From the NCBI RefSeq assembly GCF_900129485.1, contig NZ_FQVW01000005.1, forward strand, positions 30,339 through 94,338: a stretch of 64,000 nt of DNA. Reading direction: 5' to 3'. This DNA is from Ornithinibacillus halophilus (lineage in GTDB: Bacteria > Bacillota > Bacilli > Bacillales > Amphibacillaceae). Within the stretch, counting starts at the first letter, position 1. Every line of letters starts with the position of its first letter. Under the pieces are notes generated by a model that saw only the letters and a program-made list of their open reading frames with translations, made no database searches and was not told where the DNA came from. Shown piece by piece: positions 34,286 to 43,298 of this stretch. The position numbers were made by a program, and so were the translations under genes.

Positions 34286-35439
34286 AATGTCATGCCGCTT
34301 TTGTTTATTCAGATGAGTTACTAACTTACCATTTTCATCCGGATCACCCATTTAATCAAAAACGTGTATTAATGACCAAAGAATTATTAGAATCATCAAA
34401 AAAGATTGATTCTAGTGATATCATTAAGCCAAGAATGGCTACTGACGAAGAACTCGAACTTTTTCATGACGCATCATACGTTGATGCTGTCAAAAGAGCA
34501 GGTAAAGGACTACTATCTGAGACTGAAGGATTACCATACGGATTAGGTACAGAGGATGTTCCAATTTTTAAAGATATGCATGAAGCCTCATCATTATTAG
34601 TCGGTGGTACATTAACTGCTGTAGATACAGTACTCAATGAAAATGCACAACATGCACTCCATTTAGGTGGTGGATTACATCATGGGTTAAAAAGAAAAGC
34701 TTCTGGATTTTGTATTTATAATGATGGGGCAATTGCGATAAAATACATTCGTGAAAAGTACAATCTAAAAGTTTTATATGTGGATACAGACGCCCACCAC
34801 GGAGATGGTGTTCAATGGGCATTTTATGATGACCCTAATGTATGTACCTTTTCTATACATGAAACAGGTAGATACCTCTTTCCTGGCACTGGAAATGTCA
34901 ATGAGAGGGGCATAAAAGCCGGACATGGATATTCATTTAATCTCCCTATCGATGCATTTACACAAGACGAATCATTCTTGCAAGTCTATGAAACTGCATT
35001 AAGAAAAATAATAGAATTTTTCAAGCCAGACATTCTTGTTACCCAAAATGGTGCAGATGCCCATGTGTTCGATCCATTAACACACCTTTGTACAACAATG
35101 GAAGTCTATCAAAAAATCCCTCAACTTGCTCATGAGCTTGCACATGAATATACTGGTGGAAAATGGGTTGCACTTGGGGGTGGAGGTTATGACATTTGGA
35201 GAGTTGTACCTAGAGCATGGGGGCAAATTTGGAATGTCATGAAATACGGAACTCCTTTACAAGGAGAATTACCAGAAGATTGGTTAGAAAAATGGCAAAA
35301 AGAGGCTACTGTAGGCCTACCCAAACTATGGGAAGATTTACCCGAGATTACACCAGACATACCAAGAAAACAAGAAATCACAGAAAAAAATGAAACAGCC
35401 CTCTTAAATCTATTAAAGTATACAAAAATTACTAAATAG
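34282..35439 (+). CDS. acuC: AcuC, class I/II-type histone deacetylase-like protein deacetylase
   Basis: 385 residues, arginase/deacetylase fold. The catalytic His pair HLGGGLHHGL and the zinc ligands in DTDAHHGDGVQWAF, plus NGADAHVFDPLTHL, match the family. In B. subtilis AcuC removes the acetyl group placed by AcuA and reactivates AcsA. Start ATG 34282 overlaps the acuB stop. Length is close to the B. subtilis protein. It ends the operon at a hairpin. Confidence 0.95.
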   Translation: MKCHAAFVYSDELLTYHFHPDHPFNQKRVLMTKELLESSKKIDSSDIIKPRMATDEELELFHDASYVDAVKRAGKGLLSETEGLPYGLGTEDVPIFKDMHEASSLLVGGTLTAVDTVLNENAQHALHLGGGLHHGLKRKASGFCIYNDGAIAIKYIREKYNLKVLYVDTDAHHGDGVQWAFYDDPNVCTFSIHETGRYLFPGTGNVNERGIKAGHGYSFNLPIDAFTQDESFLQVYETALRKIIEFFKPDILVTQNGADAHVFDPLTHLCTTMEVYQKIPQLAHELAHEYTGGKWVALGGGGYDIWRVVPRAWGQIWNVMKYGTPLQGELPEDWLEKWQKEATVGLPKLWEDLPEITPDIPRKQEITEKNETALLNLLKYTKITK

Positions 35440-35474
35440 CAGCTGCCTATATATTGTGCAGTTGCTGTTTTTTT
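35438..35474 (+). terminator. Terminator of acuABC
   Basis: Stem AGCAGCTGC / GCAGTTGCT around CTATATATTGT with TTTTTTT, directly after the acuC stop. Confidence 0.82.
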
Positions 35475-35521
35475 GTTCCTTCTTATCAACAAAAAAAGGC
35501 CACACCATAAGCAAGTTCTAC

Positions 35522-36322
35522 TTATGAAGCAACCTCTTTTGAATCTTCATTTAAAATTATAATTTCTACTCTTCGATTCTTCTTTCGATTCTCTTCATTA
35601 TCATTTGAAGCAACTGGCCGTGTTTCTCCATACCCAGAGATTGAGAATCTTGCTTCATCGATCTCTTCACTTTCTATTAAGTAACGAACAACACTACTAG
35701 CCCTTGCTCCTGATAATTCCCAGTTAGAGGGGTAACGATAACTTGACATAGGTACGGTATCCGTATGCCCTTCTACCTTTATATCATTTGGGATTTCTTC
35801 AAGCAGTACTCCTACTTTGCTTAAGAAAGGAAGTGCACCCGAAAGAATTTCTGCCTCGCCTGGGTCAAACAATATACTATCTTGTAAGACTAATACTACA
35901 CCACGTTCTGTTCTAGTTGCTGATACAACGTTATTTAATTCATTCTCATTTAAATAAACTTCTATATCAGACATTAAATCAGTTAACGAATCATCCTGTT
36001 GTTCTTTCGATTCATCAATATCATCATTTTGGCTTTTTTCTGGGAGATCTGTTGGATTTTCAAATTCGTTCGATTGCTCTCCGCTTTTCTCGTGACTACT
36101 ATGTTCTGTTGGATTATCCATTGGGATCGGTGATGGATTAAAATCAAAAATAACTCGATTACGGAATGATTCGGTAACAGCATCAAATTTTGCACTATCA
36201 ATCTGTGAAATAGAAAATAGTAGAATAAAGAAAACAAGAATGAGAGTTACCATATCGGAATAGGTTACCATCCATTTAGGTGCACCCTTATTTTTCGTTT
36301 TTTTTTCAGTTCTACGCTTCAT
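35522..36322 (-). CDS. motS: Flagellar stator protein MotS (MotB family, Na+ type)
   Basis: 266 residues. An N-terminal membrane helix with the ion-binding Asp (VTYSDMVTLILVFFILLFS) is followed by an acidic, Gln-rich linker (about 60-130) and a C-terminal OmpA peptidoglycan-binding domain (EGHTDTVPM, LSGARASSVVRYL, GYGETRPVASN). It anchors the stator to the cell wall. The name MotS is based on its neighbour motP and on location between acuC and ccpA, as in B. subtilis, where the pair uses Na+. It overlaps motP by 11 bp. Confidence 0.9.
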   Translation of the reverse strand: MKRRTEKKTKNKGAPKWMVTYSDMVTLILVFFILLFSISQIDSAKFDAVTESFRNRVIFDFNPSPIPMDNPTEHSSHEKSGEQSNEFENPTDLPEKSQNDDIDESKEQQDDSLTDLMSDIEVYLNENELNNVVSATRTERGVVLVLQDSILFDPGEAEILSGALPFLSKVGVLLEEIPNDIKVEGHTDTVPMSSYRYPSNWELSGARASSVVRYLIESEEIDEARFSISGYGETRPVASNDNEENRKKNRRVEIIILNEDSKEVAS

Positions 36323-37136
36323 TTATATTTCCCTCCACGGAATCCATATCATTTTGTTTTTCCTTCGAGCTTAATTCTTCTTCATTTGAAAGGAAAGCAC
36401 TTAATTTTTCTTCTAGAATTCGTGGATTTTGTCCAGACTGAACACCAATTACACCTTCTATTATAATTTGCTTAATAAATACTTCTTCTTCTGTCTTATT
36501 TTCTAGTTTACTAGCCATAGGCATAAATACGAGGTTTGCAAGTATTGTACCATAAAGAGTAGTTAATAGTGCTACTGCCATACTTGGACCTAATGTAGCT
36601 GGATCTTGTAAACTATTTAGCATAAGAACTAGCCCAACAAGTGTACCTATCATTCCCCATGCAGGAGCATATTCTCCCGCTTTTTCAATAATTTTCCGAC
36701 CGTTATAATGCCTTTCTTCCATTGCAGTAATTTCAGCATTCATAATATCGTTAATTACTTCCGGTTCAATTCCATCAACAGCAAGTAATACCCCTTTTTT
36801 TATAAACGGATCCTCTACTTCTGATATTTCATTTTCTAAAGCAAGAATTCCTTCTCTACGTGCGCGTTCCGAAAGACGTATAAATAGATTGATTAAGCCT
36901 GATAATTGGTGCTCATTTTTATGAAAGGCTTCTTTAATTACCCGGGTTGTCAACTTTAGCTGTTCAAGCTTAAAGTTAATTAATAAAGACCCTATTAAGC
37001 CACCAATTACAATAAATATAGATGAAATATCTATAAATGAGGTCGCATTTTCTCCGCCTCTTGAGATGATCGCTACCATAATCATAATAAATCCAACTGT
37101 AATGCCAATAGGGGTTAATAAATCTCGTTTCCTCAT
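36312..37136 (-). CDS. motP: Flagellar stator protein MotP (MotA family, Na+ type)
   Basis: 274 residues, four membrane segments; the MotA/TolQ/ExbB core includes GEYAPAWGMIGTLVGLVLML and a cytosolic loop that contacts the rotor. With MotS it forms a Na+-driven stator, which in B. subtilis works best at high salt and high pH. The start follows a weak purine-rich GAGAGA. A charged C-terminal tail (EEELSSKEKQNDMDSVE) goes beyond the core. It begins 59 bp downstream of ccpA and is probably transcribed with it. Confidence 0.9.
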   Translation of the reverse strand: MRKRDLLTPIGITVGFIMIMVAIISRGGENATSFIDISSIFIVIGGLIGSLLINFKLEQLKLTTRVIKEAFHKNEHQLSGLINLFIRLSERARREGILALENEISEVEDPFIKKGVLLAVDGIEPEVINDIMNAEITAMEERHYNGRKIIEKAGEYAPAWGMIGTLVGLVLMLNSLQDPATLGPSMAVALLTTLYGTILANLVFMPMASKLENKTEEEVFIKQIIIEGVIGVQSGQNPRILEEKLSAFLSNEEELSSKEKQNDMDSVEGNINEA

Positions 37137-37195
37137 ATTCTCTCTCCCTGAACAAAATAAGACATTTTCCTACTCTATTTATATCGACATTTTTC

Positions 37196-38191
37196 TTATT
37201 TTGTTGAGTTCCTTTCGACAATTCGATGTGGCAATACTACTTTTTGTTCTTCTACTTCCTCTTTATTCATATATTTAGTTAGTAATCGCATAGCTACTGC
37301 ACCAATATCATACATTGGTTGAACAATAGTTGATAATGTAGGCCTTACCATTGTAGCCAGTCTTGTATTATCAAAACCAAAGACTTCTAAATCATCAGGA
37401 ACCTTTAACCCACGGTCTTGTGCCCCATGAATAACTCCTAATGCCATTTCATCAGCAGCTACAAAGATAGCAGTAGGTCTCTCATTTAATTCCAGTAATT
37501 CATTAACTAATTTAATTCCAGAATCGTACGTATAGTCTCCTTTTACAATATACTCGTCCTTAACTGCAGAACCTGTTTCTTCTAATGCACGAACATAGCC
37601 TTGATATTTCAATTGGTTGATAGCAGTGTCTTCCTTACCAGAAACAAATGCCGGTTGTTTATTCCCTTTTTCAATTAAATAGTTAGTTGCTTCATATGCT
37701 GCTTCTTCATAATCTATATTCACTGAAGGGATCGTGTCTGAACCGTCATATGTTGCTGCCAATACAACTGGAACCGATGCACTTGAAAACTCTTTTACAT
37801 GCTCTTCAGATATATTCCCGCCCATGAAAATGATACCATCCACTTGTTTTTCTAACATCGCATTAATTAACTGTATTTCTTTATCTTTATTTTGGTCCGA
37901 GTTACTAAGGATCATATTGTATTTATACATTGTCGCAATATCTTCTATCCCTCTTGCTAATTCGGCAAAAAAGATACTAGAAATATCAGGGATAATTGCA
38001 CCTACTGTAGTTGTTTTCTTACTAGCTAACCCTCTTGCTACTGCATTTGGTCTATATCCTAACCTCTCTATCGTTGCTAATACTTTCTTTCTAGTAGTGG
38101 GTTTTACATTTGGATTTCCGTTTACAACACGTGAAACGGTTGCCATAGAAACATTTGCTTCTCGTGCTACGTCATAAATTGTAACTGTCAT
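37196..38191 (-). CDS. ccpA: Catabolite control protein A
   Basis: 331 residues, LacI/GalR family. The N-terminal HTH ([20 protein letters not shown]) and hinge ([15 protein letters not shown]) precede the periplasmic-binding-like domain. It is the global regulator of carbon metabolism, with HPr-Ser-P as co-repressor, and it binds cre sites. The start has ATAGGAGG 7-8 nt upstream, and the gene follows aroA by 27 bp, as in B. subtilis (aroA-ccpA-motP-motS). Two near-consensus cre sites in this window, by ald and usp, are likely targets. Confidence 0.96.
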   Translation of the reverse strand: MTVTIYDVAREANVSMATVSRVVNGNPNVKPTTRKKVLATIERLGYRPNAVARGLASKKTTTVGAIIPDISSIFFAELARGIEDIATMYKYNMILSNSDQNKDKEIQLINAMLEKQVDGIIFMGGNISEEHVKEFSSASVPVVLAATYDGSDTIPSVNIDYEEAAYEATNYLIEKGNKQPAFVSGKEDTAINQLKYQGYVRALEETGSAVKDEYIVKGDYTYDSGIKLVNELLELNERPTAIFVAADEMALGVIHGAQDRGLKVPDDLEVFGFDNTRLATMVRPTLSTIVQPMYDIGAVAMRLLTKYMNKEEVEEQKVVLPHRIVERNSTK

Positions 38192-38218
38192 GTTCTTTTC
38201 CTCCTATATATTTATCAC

Positions 38219-39301
38219 TTAACTTTTTAGCTTGTTATTTGCAAACACCGATAATTCATCCATAAAATGATCAAACATTGGTATATCCATTTGTTGCTGG
38301 GAATCAGACAAAGCAATTGCTGGTTCTGGATGGACTTCTGCCATTACAGCATCTGCACCAATAGCTAAGGCTGCTTTTGCTGTTGGAATTAATAAATCTC
38401 TTCTTCCAGTTGAATGCGTAACATCAACCATAACTGGTAAATGTGTTTCTTGTTTTAGAATCGGTACGGCAGAGATATCCAACGTATTTCTTGTCGCTTG
38501 TTCATACGTTCTGATACCTCTTTCACATAACATAATATTACCATTTCCACGAGAAATAATATATTCTGCAGCATTGATAAATTCAGAAATCGTTGCGGAA
38601 AGTCCACGTTTTAAGAGAACAGGCTTATCAACATCTCCTGCCGCTTTTAACAATTCGAAGTTTTGCATATTTCTAGCACCTATTTGTATAACATCTACAT
38701 AATCTATTGCATTCTCAATGTGGGCAGGATTAACTATTTCACTAACAACTGCTAAGTCATATTGATTAGCAACCTCTTTAAGAATTTGTAACCCTTCAAT
38801 ACCTAAACCTTGAAAATCGTATGGAGATGTTCTTGGTTTAAATGCACCACCTCTAAACAATTTCACACCACGCCGCTTAGCTGCTTTTGCGACCTCTTCA
38901 ACTTGTTCATAGCTTTCTACCGCACAAGGTCCAATAACAAATTGTGTTTTTCCGTTCCCTACTTTTTCACCTTTAATGTTGATAATTGTATCCTCTGCTT
39001 TACGCTTACGAGAAACCAGTAGCGCTTTTCGATGATGATCCTCTTGTAACTCCACACATGCTTTAAATACTTCTTTAAAAATATGTTTAACTGTCGCATT
39101 ATCAAATGGACCTTTATTATGTGCCACTAATTGCTCTAGCATTTCTTTTTCACGGACAGGATCAAATACATTAACACCTTGTTTATACTTAATATGTCCA
39201 ATCTCTTGAACAATAGAGGCACGTTTATTAATTAAATCTAGTAATTGTAGATTTACATCATCTAGTTCTTTTCGTAACATTTCTATATCATTATTAGCCA
39301 T
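38219..39301 (-). CDS. aroA: Bifunctional DAHP synthase/chorismate mutase
   Basis: 360 residues: an N-terminal AroQ-type chorismate mutase (about 1-90, [20 protein letters not shown] pattern) fused to type I-beta DAHP synthase ([41 protein letters not shown]). It joins erythrose-4-phosphate and PEP, the first shikimate step; the mutase part acts as the feedback sensor for chorismate or prephenate in Bacillus. A good sigma-A promoter lies 77-105 bp upstream. It heads the aroA-ccpA-motP-motS cluster. Confidence 0.97.
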   Translation of the reverse strand: MANNDIEMLRKELDDVNLQLLDLINKRASIVQEIGHIKYKQGVNVFDPVREKEMLEQLVAHNKGPFDNATVKHIFKEVFKACVELQEDHHRKALLVSRKRKAEDTIINIKGEKVGNGKTQFVIGPCAVESYEQVEEVAKAAKRRGVKLFRGGAFKPRTSPYDFQGLGIEGLQILKEVANQYDLAVVSEIVNPAHIENAIDYVDVIQIGARNMQNFELLKAAGDVDKPVLLKRGLSATISEFINAAEYIISRGNGNIMLCERGIRTYEQATRNTLDISAVPILKQETHLPVMVDVTHSTGRRDLLIPTAKAALAIGADAVMAEVHPEPAIALSDSQQQMDIPMFDHFMDELSVFANNKLKS

Positions 39302-39377
39302 TAAAAAATTCCTCCTGGGTTAGCTATTACAATTTTTGCCGTAAAATGTCTAACAATATACATTGGTATATGTAAAA

Positions 39378-39406
39378 ATTATACGACTAACTTTCTATAG
39401 AAACAA
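39378..39406 (-). promoter_or_regulatory. Sigma-A promoter of aroA(-ccpA-motPS)
   Basis: TTGTTT (39401-39406) and TATAAT (39378-39383) on the minus strand, 17-bp spacing. Confidence 0.75.
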
Positions 39407-39482
39407 GTATACTTACTATTTTTCCTTTCTCATTGATAAGTTATAATAGAATTAGCTACTTACAGGGGGAATTATTTAAATT

Positions 39483-41615
39483 ATGGAAAATAATCCTATT
39501 ATTTTTGCTCTGGATATTGGGACTCGATCAGTAACCGGAATAATACTTAAAGAAGAGAATGAACATTATACATTATTGGATTATTGTTCAATTGAGCATA
39601 AAGTTCGGTCCATGCATGATGGCCAAATACATAATGTTGAAGAAGTGGCCAATGTGATATCTCAAGTAAAACGTATACTAGAGGATAAACATGGAGAATT
39701 AAAGCGCGTGAGTGTTGCAGCAGCAGGGCGGTCGCTTAAAACGATACAATCAACTGCTTCCATTAATATAAATCAGCAACCGATTACACAAAAAACTACC
39801 ATCAAACATTTGGAGTTAAGTGCTGTACATTCGGCCCAAGTGGAATTAGCCAATCAAGAAACGAATAACCATTATTCTAACTATTATTGTGTTGGTTATT
39901 CTGTATTATATTACAAAATTGATAATGAACAAATAGGATCTCTCATTGATCAAAGTGGGATGGAAGCATCTGTTGAAATAATAGCGACATTTCTACCAAA
40001 AGTGGTAATCGAATCATTACTCTCTGCTTTGGAAAGAACAGGCTTAGAAATGCAAGCCTTAACTTTGGAGCCAATCGCAGCAATTGATGTACTAATCCCT
40101 GAATCAATGAGGAGATTAAATGTAGCACTAGTAGACATTGGGGCAGGTACCAGCGACATTGCGATCACCAATAATGGTACAGTAGTTGCATATGGAATGG
40201 TCCCAGTTGCAGGAGATGAGATTACAGAATCGATTAGTGATCAATATTTATTAGATTTCCCCTTAGCTGAACAAGCTAAGCGTGATATCGTAACCAACGG
40301 TGAGGCAGTAATAACGGATATTCTTGGTTTTGAAAACACAATTACGTATGACCAATTATTACAAGATAACAAACCAAATATTGAAAAATTAGCACATCAA
40401 ATTGCTGAAGAAATTTATAGACTAAATAAGAAGAGCCCTAAAGCTGTGATGCTTATTGGTGGAGGCAGTTTGACTCCAGAATTAACGACACTACTAGCTG
40501 AGAAGTTACAATTACCGAGTAATCGGGTTGCCATTCGTGGGATGGATGCCATTCAAACATTAAAGAAGACAGATAATATTCCTAGTGGACCTAACTTTGT
40601 AACACCGATTGGTATTGCAATTTCTGCAAATCGGAACCCCGTCCATTACATAACAACTACCGTTAATGATCAAATTCTCAGGATGTTTGAAGTCAAACAA
40701 CTAACAGTTGGAGATTGCCTTGTACAAGCTGGGATGAAAATAAATAGGATGTATGGAAAACCAGGAATGGCATCTATCGTAAAACTTAACGGAAAAGAGA
40801 TAACTATACCAGGGGAGTTCGGACAAGCACCGACTTTACTCTTAAACAATCAGAAAACGTCAGTAGAAACTGCTATTAATGATGGTGATTCGATTATTGT
40901 TAAACCTGGTAAAAACGGTAAAGCTGCCTCTATAACGTTAGAGGAATTAATAGGTTCTATCCCTACAATCAGTATTTTTTACAATGAAGAATTAATAAAT
41001 ATTCCTGGAAAAATATACGTTAATGGTTCTACTACGGAAAAAACATATTTAGTACAAGATAATGACAATATTGTGATAAAGTATCCCAATACTATAGAAG
41101 AATTTTTTGATTGGCACAAGCTTGAGATTCCATCAACTAATCCATTTACGATAACGGTTGACGGCAAGAATCTCACACTAGCTGATGGAAAATCAAAGAT
41201 ACTTTTAAATAATAAAGTAATGTCATTAAATACTCCTATAAAATCAGGGGATAAATTAGACGTTCTAGAAAATAGTGAGTCAACCGTTAAAGACCTATTA
41301 AACCACTTAAAACTAGACCCATGGCACCACATTACGGTTCTTTTTAATGGAGAACAAGTGGAATTGGTGAAGAAAAAACTGGTAGCAATACGTGATAAAC
41401 AAGAATTACAATTAGAAACAACTATCCATCCAAATGATAGAATCACTTTAAAAGAGTGTGAATTGGAACCTTTTATCTTTCAGGATGTATTTAGATATGT
41501 AGAGATTGATTTAACAAATGCGAGTGGAAAATTTGATTTGCTAAAAAGTAATCAACCCACTACCTTCTACGATACCATCATGAACGGAGATCAATTAGAA
41601 ATAAAATTTCATTAG
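39483..41615 (+). CDS. FtsA-like actin-fold protein with five C-terminal repeats
   Basis: 710 residues. Residues 1-400 have an FtsA/PilM-type actin fold: phosphate-1 loop DIGTRS (11-16), phosphate-2 DIGAGTSD (218-225), adenosine loop GGGSLTPE (326-333), and an FtsA-like 1C/SHS2 region. There is no membrane segment. From about 430 to 710 there are five modules of 50-75 residues ending in patterns like LLLNN-SVETAINDGDSIIV, LLNNKVMSLNTPIKSGDKL and LLKSN-FYDTIMNGDQLEI. The best guess for these is a beta-grasp/ThiS-like fold. It is not the main FtsA, which pairs with ftsZ elsewhere. AGGGGGA precedes the ATG. The function is unknown. Confidence 0.75.
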   Translation: MENNPIIFALDIGTRSVTGIILKEENEHYTLLDYCSIEHKVRSMHDGQIHNVEEVANVISQVKRILEDKHGELKRVSVAAAGRSLKTIQSTASININQQPITQKTTIKHLELSAVHSAQVELANQETNNHYSNYYCVGYSVLYYKIDNEQIGSLIDQSGMEASVEIIATFLPKVVIESLLSALERTGLEMQALTLEPIAAIDVLIPESMRRLNVALVDIGAGTSDIAITNNGTVVAYGMVPVAGDEITESISDQYLLDFPLAEQAKRDIVTNGEAVITDILGFENTITYDQLLQDNKPNIEKLAHQIAEEIYRLNKKSPKAVMLIGGGSLTPELTTLLAEKLQLPSNRVAIRGMDAIQTLKKTDNIPSGPNFVTPIGIAISANRNPVHYITTTVNDQILRMFEVKQLTVGDCLVQAGMKINRMYGKPGMASIVKLNGKEITIPGEFGQAPTLLLNNQKTSVETAINDGDSIIVKPGKNGKAASITLEELIGSIPTISIFYNEELINIPGKIYVNGSTTEKTYLVQDNDNIVIKYPNTIEEFFDWHKLEIPSTNPFTITVDGKNLTLADGKSKILLNNKVMSLNTPIKSGDKLDVLENSESTVKDLLNHLKLDPWHHITVLFNGEQVELVKKKLVAIRDKQELQLETTIHPNDRITLKECELEPFIFQDVFRYVEIDLTNASGKFDLLKSNQPTTFYDTIMNGDQLEIKFH

Positions 41616-41657
41616 AATATAGTAAAAGGCTGAGATAAAAGTATTTTAGATAAATCA

Positions 41658-41694
41658 AAATCCGAACAATGAAAAAAATTGTTCGGATTTTTGA
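41658..41694 (+). terminator. Terminator after the FtsA-like gene
   Basis: A perfect 12-bp stem AAATCCGAACAA / TTGTTCGGATTT with a 9-nt loop and a run of T. Confidence 0.88.
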
Positions 41695-41699
41695 TGTTG

Positions 41700-42035
41700 C
41701 GAGAAAATTATAGTGGAGACGTGAGTCGAACGCTACGGAAAATACACTACGCTAGTTTGGCGTCAATATCAATTTAAAATATTGCAATATAAATTGTTGT
41801 TTGGAGCGGATGGCTGTTGACTCCTTGAAAATGCATTTCCATTTGCATTTTCTGCGTGCGATGTTCCTCTGACGTAGCTTTCCTTGGAACTGTGCCTGCG
41901 ATTACTCGGTCCCACCGAAAAGATTTGTCCTGCGGGAATAGCACGTGTCTGAAGACCCGAGAGATGTACCTGCGTCTACACACTGATATTTTATATTATT
42001 TAGGTTGTTATGCCCCCCCGCCCTCTTGTTTATTT
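41700..42035. repeat. Non-coding composite element (probable dispersed repeat)
   Basis: A 330-bp stretch with higher GC than its surroundings and no plausible gene. It has patches that look like repeated Bacillaceae intergenic modules: TAGTGGAGACGTGAGTCGAA near the left end and TTGTCCTGCGGGAATAGCAC then GTGTCTGAAGACCCG near the right end. A hairpin GAAAATGCA / TGCATTTTC (8-nt loop, from 41827) lies in the middle, and a run of seven C closes it. Families were recognised from memory, not by search. It occupies the site of ytxJ in B. subtilis. Confidence 0.55.
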
Positions 42036-42045
42036 ATTAATCATT

Positions 42046-42465
42046 TTATTTTTCTAAGTCTTGTGCAACTTCTTCAATAGCGTCTGCTACTTCATTCACT
42101 GTTTCTAACGCTTCATCTTCTTTATTACGAATGTCGTTAAGTTTTTCTTGTACATTTTTTGTTACATCTTGTGTTTTTTCTGATACCGTTTTTGAGATTT
42201 GTTGTGAAGAATCAACTGCACGCTGTTTTAGTTCAGAACCTTTTTCCATCGCTTTATTTTTCCATTCTGAACCTTTCACTTGGGCAGTTTCTTTCCAATC
42301 GCCAGCACGTTCTCGAACCTGAACTGCCCCTTGATTAATATCCCCTCTTAGTTCTCTTCCTGATTTTGGTGCAAAAAGTAAAGCGACACTAGCACCTACT
42401 AACCCACCAATTAATGTACCAATCATAAAATCTTTACTGTTAATGTTATTGTTGTTTTCTCCCAT
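42046..42465 (-). CDS. ytxH: YtxH family general stress protein
   Basis: 139 residues. The N-terminus has the YtxH membrane motif (FMIGTLIGGLVGASVALLFA) followed by PKSGRELRGDI, then a long charged helix rich in Lys, Glu and Gln. It is probably a membrane-attached, rod-like protein; in B. subtilis ytxGHJ belong to the sigma-B regulon and the function is unknown. It follows ytxG by 26 bp. ytxJ is missing: the composite element follows instead. Confidence 0.92.
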   Translation of the reverse strand: MGENNNNINSKDFMIGTLIGGLVGASVALLFAPKSGRELRGDINQGAVQVRERAGDWKETAQVKGSEWKNKAMEKGSELKQRAVDSSQQISKTVSEKTQDVTKNVQEKLNDIRNKEDEALETVNEVADAIEEVAQDLEK

Positions 42466-42491
42466 TTCTTAATTTCCTCCCTAAGCTTTTA

Positions 42492-42908
42492 TTATTTTCT
42501 TTTCTTTTTCCACATATCAACTAATGCTGTTCCCCAGGTAACTGCTTGTGATGCCTTGTCCTGATTATGCATAGCAGTTCTTGAAATAGTAGAAGAGAAC
42601 TGCTTTAATGATTGGTTAAATTCTTGAACTGTTTCACCAATCCCTTTAACTCCATCAAAAACACCATTCAATTTTGATGATTTTTCATTAATATCATCAG
42701 CTAATTTATTGGTTTTATTTAAGAGTTCTGTCGTTTCTGAAGTAATACCCTGCATCTGTTTTTCAAGTGACTCCAATGTATTAGCAACATTGTTTAATGT
42801 ACGTTGAGATGCTTTTAACGTCATAGCTAAAAATACAACTAATACTGCGAATGCTACTGCTGCAATGATTGCTGCAATATATAACAACCCTTCCATCTTC
42901 CAATTCAT
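42492..42908 (-). CDS. ytxG: YtxG (DUF948), membrane-anchored coiled-coil protein
   Basis: 138 residues. One N-terminal membrane segment (LLYIAAIIAAVAFAVLVVFL) is followed by helical sequence with leucine and hydrophobic heptads (NVANTLESLEKQMQGI). It has no catalytic motif. A second ATG at 42896 is also possible; AAGGG lies only 1-2 nt before the first one, so the start is uncertain by four residues. It heads ytxG-ytxH, and a sigma-B-type promoter lies about 100 bp upstream. Confidence 0.88.
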   Translation of the reverse strand: MNWKMEGLLYIAAIIAAVAFAVLVVFLAMTLKASQRTLNNVANTLESLEKQMQGITSETTELLNKTNKLADDINEKSSKLNGVFDGVKGIGETVQEFNQSLKQFSSTISRTAMHNQDKASQAVTWGTALVDMWKKKRK

Positions 42909-43006
42909 TCCCTTCTCTTGTCCATTTTTAAGTATGATTGATCTTCTACTATAGAGCCTGCTTTACTTAATAGGAAATCTCCATATAGTAAGTCCTATAC
43001 TTCTAT

Positions 43007-43032
43007 TTTCCCGAAATATGTCGACTCTAAAC
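43007..43032 (-). promoter_or_regulatory. Sigma-B-type promoter of ytxGH
   Basis: On the minus strand GTTTAG (-35, 43027-43032) and GGGAAA (-10, 43007-43012) with 14-bp spacing match the general-stress sigma-B consensus (GTTTAA-N12-15-GGGWAW) except for one base. Confidence 0.7.
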
Positions 43033-43250
43033 AACATCTAGTTCTATTGTTACTCAAAATAGAAATTTTAGTATATCTATATTATAGCAGTCCCCTATCA
43101 ACAATTTCGACATTTATGTATGAAAATCCTTTAATCAATTCAGAATTTTATTTAGAAGTGAATGTATTGCTAGTTTGGAAAGAACATAAGTTATCTCGAA
43201 AAAATTTAAATCACTACAGAATAGCGTTCGTTTTGTTAGTCACGCTATAT
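43033..43250. other. Intergenic region between murC and ytxG
   Basis: About 220 bp of AT-rich sequence with no gene; apart from the sigma-B promoter at its left edge and the murC terminator at its right, nothing is seen. Confidence 0.55.
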
Positions 43251-43292
43251 AAAAAAAGAGTGCTAGATTCTTAACAAATTAGCACTCTTTTT
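43251..43292 (-). terminator. Terminator of murC
   Basis: Stem AAAGAGTGCTA / TAGCACTCTTT with a 14-nt loop; the minus strand continues TTTTATATAG, 7 bp after the murC stop. Confidence 0.85.
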
Positions 43293-43298
43293 GTATTC

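Noticed and set aside
35475..35521. Second terminator facing motS
   Set aside because: A CATAAG/CTTATG pairing exists next to a T-run but the stem is only 6 bp and overlaps the motS stop; too weak to list.
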